From Bacillota bacterium (GTDB lineage Bacteria; Bacillota; Clostridia; Christensenellales; SZUA-584), in NCBI GenBank assembly GCA_023391105.1, contig JAEWBO010000011.1:1-64000 (forward strand): DNA of 64,000 nt. The letters run 5' to 3'. Made by a program: the position numbers and the translations under genes. Shown here piece after piece: positions 31,778 through 39,804 of the stretch. The number at the start of each line of letters is the position of its first letter. The first letter of the stretch is position 1. The notes below the pieces were generated by a model. That model saw only the letters and a list, made by a program, of their open reading frames with translations, searched no databases and was not told the origin of the DNA.

Positions 31778-33064
31778 TTATGATACAAAGAGCTTTGTCG
31801 CATGCTGCGACGCTTTCGCTTTTATCTCCTCAATATCACCAAAAGTGATGGTTCCGTTTTCATATAGTATGTCGCCGCCGACCATTGTGAGCTTGACATC
31901 TGCATCTGAGCCGCTGTACACGAAATGATGCAGCAGGTTCGTCTTAGGGCAGTAACGCACGCCGGATGTATCAATCACGACAAGGTCTGCCTGCTTGCCC
32001 GCTTCAATGCTGCCGGTGATCTGTTCCAACCCCAACGCTTTGGCGCCATTGATCGTGGCGATTTTGACAGCAGACGTGGCGGGAATCAACATTGGCTGCC
32101 GATTTAAACCTTTTTGCAGCAGCGAGATCAGTGTCATCTCCTCCATCATTGACAGATTGTTGTTGCTGGCCGCGCCGTCCGTCGCGCAGCTCACATTAAC
32201 ACCTGTCTCCATCATTTTTCCAACACGCGCAATACCGCTGCCGAGCTTCAAATTGCTGCCGGGACACGAGAGAACACTGATATCCTTCTCCGCCATCACG
32301 GCCATATCCTCGTCGCTGATCCAGACACAATGTGCCGCCATCAAAGGAAGCTCTAATAAACCAAGACTGTCCAAAAGCCCGATTGGCGTTTTACCATGCC
32401 TCTCAATGCACTCGTTGTGCTCACCGTAGGTTTCGGAAATATGCACATGAATACGAGAATCCAGCTTTTGCGCAAGCCGTCCCACTTTTTTGAACATCGC
32501 TGGGCTTACGGTATATTCAGCATGAGGCCCAATCACCGCCTCAACGCGTTTGTAGTCCTTAACGACGTCGAAAAGTTCAGCCGCTTTTGCAAGACGTCTG
32601 TCTCCCTGTCCGTCAATATCAAGCACAGCGGTCGCAATAAGAGCACGTATTCCGGCGACGTTTGCCGCTTTGGCAATCTGCTCAGTGAAGTTATACATAT
32701 CGGAAAAACATGTGATACCGCCTGCAACCATTTCAGCAATCGCAAGCATGGTACCCCAATAAACAGCCTCTTCATCAAGCTTTGCCTCGGCGGGCCATAT
32801 ACTGTTTTGCAGCCAATCCATCAGCGCCATGTCGTCCGCATAGCCGCGCAATAGATTCATTGCCACATGTGTGTGCGTATTGACGAAGCCAGGCGCGATA
32901 ATACCCCCGTTTGCATTGATTGTGCGCGTCACTGTGATATCGGGAGCCAGCTCTTCGGGACCTGCATAAACAATAATGCCGTCACTGACAATGACACAGC
33001 CTTCCATGCAATCGCTTTGCGCGTTGGCAGTAATCAGATAACCGTTATTGATTCGTACACTCAT
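31778..33064 (-). CDS. mtaD: 5-methylthioadenosine / S-adenosylhomocysteine deaminase
   Basis: MtaD deaminates SAH, MTA or adenosine. This 428-residue amidohydrolase has the metal motif GFVNTHTHVAM, then HISETYGEH, the zinc ligand AAHCVWI, and SCPGSNLKLGSG near the catalytic Asp region CATDGAASNN. It overlaps ahcY by 4 nt. AhcY and MtaD together remove inhibitory SAH left by methyltransferases, several of which are in this window. Confidence 0.93.
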   Translation of the reverse strand: MSVRINNGYLITANAQSDCMEGCVIVSDGIIVYAGPEELAPDITVTRTINANGGIIAPGFVNTHTHVAMNLLRGYADDMALMDWLQNSIWPAEAKLDEEAVYWGTMLAIAEMVAGGITCFSDMYNFTEQIAKAANVAGIRALIATAVLDIDGQGDRRLAKAAELFDVVKDYKRVEAVIGPHAEYTVSPAMFKKVGRLAQKLDSRIHVHISETYGEHNECIERHGKTPIGLLDSLGLLELPLMAAHCVWISDEDMAVMAEKDISVLSCPGSNLKLGSGIARVGKMMETGVNVSCATDGAASNNNLSMMEEMTLISLLQKGLNRQPMLIPATSAVKIATINGAKALGLEQITGSIEAGKQADLVVIDTSGVRYCPKTNLLHHFVYSGSDADVKLTMVGGDILYENGTITFGDIEEIKAKASQHATKLFVS

Positions 33065-34302
33065 TTCGTTTCTCCAAACATATAGGCGCGTTGCTCATCG
33101 CTCAGAGAATCAATGCTGATGTTCATCGCTTTGAGCTTAAGCTCAGCCACTTCTATATCTATATCTCTCGGCACACTGAAAACCTTGTTCTCTAGTTGTC
33201 CCTTGTTTTGAACAAGGAACTTAAGCGACAGCGCTTGAATAGCAAAGCTCAGATCCATAATTTCCGCCGGATGCCCGTCTCCTGCAGCCAAATTGACAAG
33301 TCTGCCTTCTGCGAGAAGGTAAACCGTCTTTCCGCCGAGATCGTAGGCCATGATGTTATGGCGCGCCATATAGCTGCGCTTAGCGAGCGATTCAAGCTCT
33401 GGGATGCTTATTTCCACGTTGAAATGCCCCGCATTTGAAAGTATCGCCCCATTTTTCATCTTCTTGAAATGTCTTTCGCAAATCACATCATTGCAGCCTG
33501 TCACTGTGACAAATATATCACCAAGACCTGCAGCATCGTCCATCGGCATCACGTCGTAGCCGTCCATGGCCGCTTCCATGGCGCGGATGGGATCAATTTC
33601 CGTCACGATAACACGCGCACCAAGCCCTTTTGCTCTCAGCGCAATGCCTTTGCCGCACCAGCCATAGCCTGCAACCACAACGTCTTTGCCCGCAACCACA
33701 AGATTCGTGGTACGCATAATACCGTCCCAAACGGATTGTCCCGTACCGTAGCGGTTATCAAACAAGTGCTTGCAGTCAGCATCGTTCACGGCGACAACAG
33801 GAAACAACAGCGACTTATCACGCTCGCGCGCCCTGTAGCGAAGCAAGCCTGTGGTTGTCTCTTCACAAGCGCCAATGACGTTTTGAGCTTTGCTTTTATC
33901 TCTCGTATGCAGCGCTTCGGAAAGGTCTGCGCCGTCATCTATCACGGCATCGGGTTCATTAGCCAGCGTCATGGATATATGACGCTCATATTCCTTTATG
34001 GTGGCACCATGCCATGCAAATACATCAATACCCCCGTTTACCAATGCCGCGGCTACATCGTCCTGGGTGGACAACGGATTTGATCCTGTCACAGTCATCA
34101 AAGCGCCGCCGCTTTTGAGCACACGGCACAGGTATGCGGTTTTCGCTTCCAAATGCACAGAGAGCGCTACCTTGACACCCTTAAAGGGCTTTTCAGCCTC
34201 GAATCTCTTCTCTAGAAACGAAAGCACAGGCATGTGCTGTTTGACCCAATTGATTTTTAGTTCCCCTGCGGACGCCAGCTTGATATCTTTGATTTCACTC
34301 AT
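33061..34302 (-). CDS. ahcY: Adenosylhomocysteinase
   Basis: AhcY splits S-adenosylhomocysteine into adenosine and homocysteine with bound NAD. The 413-residue protein is the shorter bacterial/archaeal form. The NAD-binding fold has VVAGYGWCGKGIALRAKGLG. Substrate residues are in GSNPLSTQDDVAAAL, RYGTGQSVWDGI and AGHFNVEI, and it ends near the C-terminal tail without the long lysine-tyrosine extension. It starts 1 nt after galU. Confidence 0.95.
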   Translation of the reverse strand: MSEIKDIKLASAGELKINWVKQHMPVLSFLEKRFEAEKPFKGVKVALSVHLEAKTAYLCRVLKSGGALMTVTGSNPLSTQDDVAAALVNGGIDVFAWHGATIKEYERHISMTLANEPDAVIDDGADLSEALHTRDKSKAQNVIGACEETTTGLLRYRARERDKSLLFPVVAVNDADCKHLFDNRYGTGQSVWDGIMRTTNLVVAGKDVVVAGYGWCGKGIALRAKGLGARVIVTEIDPIRAMEAAMDGYDVMPMDDAAGLGDIFVTVTGCNDVICERHFKKMKNGAILSNAGHFNVEISIPELESLAKRSYMARHNIMAYDLGGKTVYLLAEGRLVNLAAGDGHPAEIMDLSFAIQALSLKFLVQNKGQLENKVFSVPRDIDIEVAELKLKAMNISIDSLSDEQRAYMFGETK

Positions 34303-34303
34303 A

Positions 34304-35179
34304 TTACAAATCCTTCACAACGTTTTTTAAATAAGCGCCAAAGCGTTCGCTCAAATCATCACGGTTCAAAGCAAATTCCACGGTGGCCTTCAAAAAGCCG
34401 AGCTTGTCTCCCACATCATAGCGTTTGCCTTCAAACTCATAAGCATACATACCCTGCAAATTCGTCAGTGTCTTCAGCGCATCTGTTAGCTGTATTTCGC
34501 CATTCTTACCGGGCTGCTGAACAGCCAAAATATCGAATATTTCAGGCGTTATGATATATCGCCCGAGTATAGCGAGATTTGATGGGGCCTCATCTGTCGA
34601 AGGCTTTTCCACAAGATCTTTGACCTCGTGCAGCCGACCGCCGTTTATATCGTTTGCCGGATCAATCACGCCATATTTATCCACGTCGGCTTTATCCACA
34701 CGCTGGACGCCAAGAACAGAAGCCCCCCTTTTTTCATAGACCTCCATGAGCTGTCCGATTGCTGGCTGCTCAGATACCACCACGTCGTCACCCAGCAAAA
34801 CCGCAAACGGTTCATTACCCACGAAATCCCGCGCGCAGCCGATGGCATGTCCCAGCCCCATGGCTTCTTTTTGACGAACATAAAAAACGTTGACAAGATG
34901 CGAAATGTCCTCAACCATGCTTAGCATTGAGTTGTTTCCTTTTCTCTTAAGCTCGGATTCCAGCTCATAAGACTTGTCAAAATGATCTTCAATATTGCGC
35001 TTTCCGCGCCCCGTAATGATTAAAATGCTTTCAATGCCTGCGTTTATCGCTTCCTCTACGATGTACTGAATCGTCGGCTTGTCGACAATGGGCAGCATTT
35101 CTTTGGGCTGTGCTTTTGTCGCGGGCAAAAACCGCGTGCCGAGACCGGCCGCCGGAATCACCGCTTTTTTAATTTTCAT
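34304..35179 (-). CDS. galU: UTP-glucose-1-phosphate uridylyltransferase
   Basis: GalU makes UDP-glucose for glycolipids, teichoic acid or polysaccharide. The 291-residue protein has the nucleotidyltransferase loop PAAGLGTRFLPATKAQPKEM, the lysine in PIVDKPTIQY, VLLGDDVVV and LVEKPS. GGAGGTTAAC lies before the ATG. It is the first gene of the operon that continues to gatB. A TATAAT lies about 25-35 nt upstream on the minus strand, but no clear -35 was found. Confidence 0.95.
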   Translation of the reverse strand: MKIKKAVIPAAGLGTRFLPATKAQPKEMLPIVDKPTIQYIVEEAINAGIESILIITGRGKRNIEDHFDKSYELESELKRKGNNSMLSMVEDISHLVNVFYVRQKEAMGLGHAIGCARDFVGNEPFAVLLGDDVVVSEQPAIGQLMEVYEKRGASVLGVQRVDKADVDKYGVIDPANDINGGRLHEVKDLVEKPSTDEAPSNLAILGRYIITPEIFDILAVQQPGKNGEIQLTDALKTLTNLQGMYAYEFEGKRYDVGDKLGFLKATVEFALNRDDLSERFGAYLKNVVKDL

Positions 35180-35306
35180 TTGTTAACCTCCAGTTTTCCC
35201 CATAGCCAATACATTATACTATATACCGTGTACCGGGTTATTTATATTTTTGTGAATATTGCAGTATAACTTCATATTAAGTTTAGTATAACGGATATAA
35301 ACAAAG

Positions 35307-35336
35307 AATAAAACCGTAAAAACAATTGTTATACGG
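35307..35336 (-). terminator. Weak terminator after the HIT gene
   Basis: On the minus strand CCGTA/TACGG with an inner AACAATTGTT palindrome forms an interrupted hairpin followed by TTTTATT. It lies about 28 nt after the HIT gene and separates it from galU. Confidence 0.5.
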
Positions 35337-35363
35337 CTTAATTGATTCAAGGCGAAGCCGGAA

Positions 35364-35705
35364 TCATCCCGGGGGCCAGCCTAGCGATCGCCCTCCAAGC
35401 AGATGAAAATGCAGATGATTGACTGTTTGTCCGCCGTCTTTACCTGTGTTTGCAACGAAGCGGAACCCATCACTAAGATCAAAATCAGCGGCAAGCTTTT
35501 GAACCACACGCATGATATGTGCAACTGTATCAAAATCCGATGCTTCGAGAGATGCCAGAGAATCGATGTGCTTCTTTGGAATTATCAACACATGGACAGG
35601 CGCTTTTTTATCGATATCATGAAAAGCGAGCACCTTATCGTCCTCATAGACCTTGGAGGATGGAATCTCCCCCGCAACGATTTTGCAAAACAAACAGTCG
35701 TTCAT
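35364..35705 (-). CDS. hinT: HIT-family purine nucleoside phosphoramidase
   Basis: The 113-residue HIT protein hydrolyses adenosine phosphoramidates in vitro; its cellular substrate in most bacteria is unclear. The signature histidine triad is HLHFHLLGG, and the N-terminal DCLFCKIVAGEIPSSKVYED and C-terminal LGWPPG are typical of HinT. It is last in the heat-shock and rRNA-modification series, 10 nt after mtaB. Confidence 0.94.
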   Translation of the reverse strand: MNDCLFCKIVAGEIPSSKVYEDDKVLAFHDIDKKAPVHVLIIPKKHIDSLASLEASDFDTVAHIMRVVQKLAADFDLSDGFRFVANTGKDGGQTVNHLHFHLLGGRSLGWPPG

Positions 35706-35715
35706 AAAAACCTCC

Positions 35716-36978
35716 TTAAATACCCATAACAGTCTTTTGCTTTTGCTCTATGAGCTTAACCGTCTTGAGCTCATTTCGATTAGCCTGTGCCGCCACGCGT
35801 ATATAGCGCTCTGAGTACCCTTCGAGGCAGCCTTCAAAAATCTCTGAGGGTTCTTCAAATAGCACCTGAGCTTCACGTCCGATCATGCTTTTAATATAGC
35901 TCTCCTCGAGCGACTCGCCGAGCCGTATCAATTCTGCCGCGCGCTGTTTGGCAACAGCCTTGGTTACTCGCGGTGTCATGGAAAAAGCGCGTGTCCCCTC
36001 TCGTGCAGAGAATGGGAATACATGAATACGTGAGAATACCACCTTTTCTACAAATTCAAGCGTTTCTTTGTGTTCATCTTCCGTTTCCGCAGGAAAGCCC
36101 GCAATAATATCAGTTGTAATGGCAGGCTGCTCAAAATATCGGCGAAGCAGCGATACAAAACTCATGTATTCATCAGGCGTATACGGCCTGTTCATGCGTT
36201 TCAGCACAGAAGCGGAGCCGCTTTGCAACGACAGATGAAAGTGAGGACAGAAATTTTTCACAGATGCGGCTTGCTCTATAAAAACTTCGCCCAGTACGCC
36301 CGGCTCTATAGAGCCAAGACGCATGCGGATGCCGCAACCATCCAAAGCTTGTATCAGCTCTCCAAGCCGTCTTTCTCCGTCGTGATATGACGCAAGGTGA
36401 ATGCCTGTAAGAACAATTTCTTTTATGCCCGTTTTCGCCATCGCGTATGCTTCAGACAGTACATCATCAAACCCACGACTGCGCGAGCGCCCCCGTACAT
36501 AGGGAATGATGCAATAGCTGCAAAAGCAATCGCAGCCCTCCTGAATCTTCAATACGCCGCGCGTTCGCTCACCTGATGAAGCCACTTGCATGGGTTCAAA
36601 TCCGCAGCCTTTAAGGTCATGCGTGAGATTAACAGCATCGTCACCGCTTAGAAGCTTCTCGGCCACCTCTACGATACGTCCCCGTTCGTCGGTGCCAATG
36701 ACCGCGCTGACGCCTTCCATCTCCAGCAGTTCATTTGCAGCGCGCTGTGCCAAACACCCGACGACGATCACTTGACCCGTTTTTGCGGCGCGTCTTATCG
36801 CTGCGCGGGATTTTTTATCGGCAACAGCCGTGACGGTGCAGGTGTTTATAACCACGATATCAGCTTGCTGTTCAAAATCAACCGTTTCGTAACCGCTCTG
36901 CTCGAAGAGCGCTTGCATATAAGATGAGTCGTAGGTGTTGACCTTGCAGCCCAGTGTATAAAAAGCTACTTTTTTCAC
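35716..36978 (-). CDS. mtaB: tRNA N6-threonylcarbamoyladenosine(37) methylthiotransferase MtaB
   Basis: MtaB converts t6A37 to ms2t6A in tRNAs reading ANN codons. The 420-residue enzyme has the N-terminal UPF0004 domain with three cluster cysteines (TLGCKVN, NTCTVTA, VVGCLAQ), the radical SAM motif CDCFCSYCIIPYVRG, and a C-terminal TRAM domain. MtaB rather than MiaB is supported by the order dnaJ-prmA-rsmE-mtaB, as in Bacillus yqeV. Confidence 0.94.
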   Translation of the reverse strand: MKKVAFYTLGCKVNTYDSSYMQALFEQSGYETVDFEQQADIVVINTCTVTAVADKKSRAAIRRAAKTGQVIVVGCLAQRAANELLEMEGVSAVIGTDERGRIVEVAEKLLSGDDAVNLTHDLKGCGFEPMQVASSGERTRGVLKIQEGCDCFCSYCIIPYVRGRSRSRGFDDVLSEAYAMAKTGIKEIVLTGIHLASYHDGERRLGELIQALDGCGIRMRLGSIEPGVLGEVFIEQAASVKNFCPHFHLSLQSGSASVLKRMNRPYTPDEYMSFVSLLRRYFEQPAITTDIIAGFPAETEDEHKETLEFVEKVVFSRIHVFPFSAREGTRAFSMTPRVTKAVAKQRAAELIRLGESLEESYIKSMIGREAQVLFEEPSEIFEGCLEGYSERYIRVAAQANRNELKTVKLIEQKQKTVMGI

Positions 36979-37691
36979 AGCTGCATTTGCCCCTTATCAT
37001 AGAAAACTGCTGCCAGCACCGCAATACCCGCCGTCTCTGTACGCATGATACGCGGTCCGAGTGTCACAGAAACCCCTCCGGCTTGTCGCATCCGTTCCAC
37101 TTCCGCCGCTTCAAAGCCGCCCTCCGGACCAATCACAACGCCGACATCCAATGCTTCGCCGTCAAGCGCTTGCTTGAGCGGTGTCTGTCGTTCCTCTTCC
37201 CAGCAGACGATAAGCTTGTCATGCCTTTTCATTAATTCAACCGCATCATCAAAACGCAAAACATCTTCCACATTCGGAAGTATACCTCTGCCGCATTGCT
37301 TCACAGCAGCCAGTGCGACGCGCCTTAGCCTTGACGAATCCTCGGGCCGTTTGACACACCGCTGTGATATAAAAGGTATCACGCCATATGCACCAAGTTC
37401 CACAGCCTTTTGAACGATCTCCTCCATCTTGGCAGACTTTGGATATGCCTGATAAAGCGTGACTTTGATGCCGGGCTCCGTTTCATTGCAGCTTTTCGTG
37501 AGCACTTTCGCTTCAATCTCCGCGCCAATCTTTTCTATACGGCATGAATAGTCAAAGCCTGTCCCGTCAAAGGCGATAACGGTATCGCCCGGCTGCATGC
37601 GAAGTACATTTTTGATATGCTTGGCTTCATCCCCAGTAATCTTAAGCGTATTCTCAGCAACATTTTCTGGCTCAGTGAAGAATCTATGCAT
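36975..37691 (-). CDS. rsmE: 16S rRNA (uracil-1498-N3) methyltransferase
   Basis: RsmE methylates U1498 of 16S rRNA. The ATG at 37691 has GAGGAAACGCA before it and gives 238 residues, beginning MHRFFTEPENVAE. An upstream ATG in the same frame forms part of the ribosome site and is unlikely. The SPOUT knot motifs VVIGPEGGFEAAEVERM and VTLGPRIMRTETAG are clear. It overlaps prmA by 8 nt and mtaB by 4. Confidence 0.95.
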   Translation of the reverse strand: MHRFFTEPENVAENTLKITGDEAKHIKNVLRMQPGDTVIAFDGTGFDYSCRIEKIGAEIEAKVLTKSCNETEPGIKVTLYQAYPKSAKMEEIVQKAVELGAYGVIPFISQRCVKRPEDSSRLRRVALAAVKQCGRGILPNVEDVLRFDDAVELMKRHDKLIVCWEEERQTPLKQALDGEALDVGVVIGPEGGFEAAEVERMRQAGGVSVTLGPRIMRTETAGIAVLAAVFYDKGQMQL

Positions 37692-38601
37692 TGCGTTTCC
37701 TCGCGGCAAATGCCCGCCAATCCGCCATGCCTAAAGTCTCGATAACTTCAAACCCATTTTGCTCAAGCGAACGTTTCACATCATCTTCTCTTTCATCGAT
37801 GATGCCCGACATAATATAAACGCCGCTATCGCTCAAATAATCTCCGGCGTTTTGATTGAGCCGTATCACAATATCCGCGATAATGTTAGCGATTATAATA
37901 TCATATTTGCCTTTATCCGCATTCTGCAGCAGATCAGATTGTCGTACTTCCATTACCTCTGCGCCGTTTGATTGCGCGTTTGCACGGGCGACGCTCACGC
38001 TCACGCTGTCATTATCAAGCGCAAGCACGTGCTTCGCGCCAAGCTTTGCTGCGCCGATGCCGAGTATGCCCGAACCGCACCCCACATCGAGGACGGCTGC
38101 TTGACTTGGCATATGCTTTTGCAGCAGCTCAAGGCACATACGCGTTGTTTCGTGTGCGCCCGATCCAAAAGCCATACCGGGATCTATTTCAATGATAATA
38201 TCACCGTTTTGACTTGGATAGTCCTGCCACGTCGGTTTGACAACAAAACAGCCGGCGGCGCGGAAGGCTTTAAAATGCTTCTTGAAATTCTCATTCCAGT
38301 CGGTGTCCACGACTGTATTGACGGTAACAAAAAGCGAACCCGTGTTCTGCGTCTCCTTCAGTTCATCAAGACGGCTCCGAATGAAAGCCAGCGTATCCTC
38401 GAATCCATCTTCGCCATAATAAGCTTTGACAGTGACATCGCCGCTGCTATTAACAGGTTGGGCGATATACTCGTCACGCTCCGCAACGGGAACGCTGCCG
38501 CCCTCCATTTCCACGCCGGTCGCTCCGGCATCCATCAAAACGGACGACACGATATCGGCAGCGTCCTCAGTTGTGTGAATACAGATTTGTTTCCAGTTCA
38601 T
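37684..38601 (-). CDS. prmA: Ribosomal protein L11 methyltransferase
   Basis: PrmA trimethylates ribosomal protein L11. The 305-residue protein has an N-terminal substrate domain and a Rossmann methyltransferase with motif I VLDVGCGSGILGIGAAKLGA, then ALDNDSVSV and IIANIIADIV, and upstream DPGMAFGSGAHETT. It overlaps dnaJ by 4 nt. The dnaJ-prmA-rsmE order is widely conserved in Bacillota. Confidence 0.95.
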   Translation of the reverse strand: MNWKQICIHTTEDAADIVSSVLMDAGATGVEMEGGSVPVAERDEYIAQPVNSSGDVTVKAYYGEDGFEDTLAFIRSRLDELKETQNTGSLFVTVNTVVDTDWNENFKKHFKAFRAAGCFVVKPTWQDYPSQNGDIIIEIDPGMAFGSGAHETTRMCLELLQKHMPSQAAVLDVGCGSGILGIGAAKLGAKHVLALDNDSVSVSVARANAQSNGAEVMEVRQSDLLQNADKGKYDIIIANIIADIVIRLNQNAGDYLSDSGVYIMSGIIDEREDDVKRSLEQNGFEVIETLGMADWRAFAARKRNA

Positions 38602-39704
38602 TCTCCCTTAACTCTTTCAATAAAACTTTTGTGTTTTCGAGACAGCTTATCAAACTCTCGAAGCAATGTTTTTTGCTTCTCGTTCAGTTTCTTCGGAACC
38701 TCCACAGTGACCTTCACAAAAAGGCTGCCTTTTCGTGACGAATGAAGATGCGTGATTCCTTTATCCTTGAGACGGAACACCGTTCCCGTCTGGGTTCCCT
38801 CGCCCACCTTGAGCTTGGCCTTGCCCTCCAACGTCGGTATTGTCATCTCTGCACCCAACGCCGCGTCTACAAATGAAATAGGCATATCAAAATAAAGGTC
38901 ATAACCTTCTCGCGTAAACACTTTATGGGGCTGCACGTAAATATAGATTTGGAGATCGCCTGCAGGGCCGCCGCGCTGCCCCGCTGCGCCCGCGCCGCGC
39001 ATCGTCAGTATCTGGCCGTTGTCAATACCTGCCGGTATATCCACGTTGATCGTTTTGAGTTTGGTGAGTATGCCGCGGCCACCGCATTCCGTGCAGGGTT
39101 CCTTAATAATGCTGCCGCGGCCGCCGCAATCAGGACAATCCACCACGTTCACAAAGCTGCCAAAAGCCGTGTTTCTTTGTTGTCTGATCTGTCCGGTACC
39201 GCCGCATGACGAGCAGTTCTGAGGTGACGTACCTTTTCTTGCACCGGTACCGCCGCATTCTGAACACGTTTCGTCTTTATTTAGCCGAACCTCTTTGCTC
39301 ACGCCAAAAGCCGCTTCCTCAAACGTGATGCGCAGCTCCATGCGAAGATCGGAGCCGCGTATGGGCCCATTTCGGCGTGAAGACCGTCCGCCGCCGCCGA
39401 AAAACGAATCAAATATATCCCCAAAGCCGCCCATGAAATCTTCAAAACCGCCGAAACCGCCTGCACCGCCATTTTGGTCAAAAGCCGCGTGACCATACGT
39501 ATCATACTTGCTGCGTTTTTGTTCATCGCTGAGCACACTGTATGCTTCGCTGGCTTCCTTGAATTTTTCAGCTGCCGTATCCTTGTCTGTGTTAACATCC
39601 GGATGGTATTGCTTGGCCAGCTTCCTGTATGCTTTTTTTATCTCATCGCCCGTGGCGCTTTTATTAACGCCCAGAACCTCATAGTAGTCTCTTTTATCCG
39701 CCAA
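38598..39704 (-). CDS. dnaJ: Chaperone protein DnaJ
   Basis: DnaJ delivers substrates to DnaK and stimulates its ATPase. A TTG at 39704 with AGGCGGTG upstream gives the family start ADKRDYYEVLGV and 368 residues; the longer open frame has no support. The J domain carries YHPDVN (HPD). A Gly/Phe-rich linker follows, then four zinc repeats starting CSECGGTG, and the C-terminal substrate domain. The mRNA hairpin at 39746-39777 lies just upstream. Confidence 0.95.
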   Translation of the reverse strand: MADKRDYYEVLGVNKSATGDEIKKAYRKLAKQYHPDVNTDKDTAAEKFKEASEAYSVLSDEQKRSKYDTYGHAAFDQNGGAGGFGGFEDFMGGFGDIFDSFFGGGGRSSRRNGPIRGSDLRMELRITFEEAAFGVSKEVRLNKDETCSECGGTGARKGTSPQNCSSCGGTGQIRQQRNTAFGSFVNVVDCPDCGGRGSIIKEPCTECGGRGILTKLKTINVDIPAGIDNGQILTMRGAGAAGQRGGPAGDLQIYIYVQPHKVFTREGYDLYFDMPISFVDAALGAEMTIPTLEGKAKLKVGEGTQTGTVFRLKDKGITHLHSSRKGSLFVKVTVEVPKKLNEKQKTLLREFDKLSRKHKSFIERVKGE

Positions 39705-39745
39705 AACTAAGCACCGCCTAAAAATTAAAGTAATAGACACCCGAA

Positions 39746-39777
39746 AAGCCAAAGCGCTTTTTAATACGCTCTGGCTT
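39746..39777 (-). terminator. Hairpin between dnaK and dnaJ (partial terminator or processing site)
   Basis: AAGCCAGAGCG and CGCTTTGGCTT form an 11-bp stem (one G-U) with a 10-nt loop, and the next bases are TTCGG. The short T run suggests partial termination or mRNA 3-prime protection, lowering dnaJ relative to dnaK. Confidence 0.6.
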
Positions 39778-39804
39778 TAACGGCTATATCATATGTATAT
39801 GATT

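Noticed and set aside
37972..38745. 257-codon plus-strand frame opposite prmA
   Set aside because: No family resemblance and no ribosome site, and prmA motifs on the other strand are complete.
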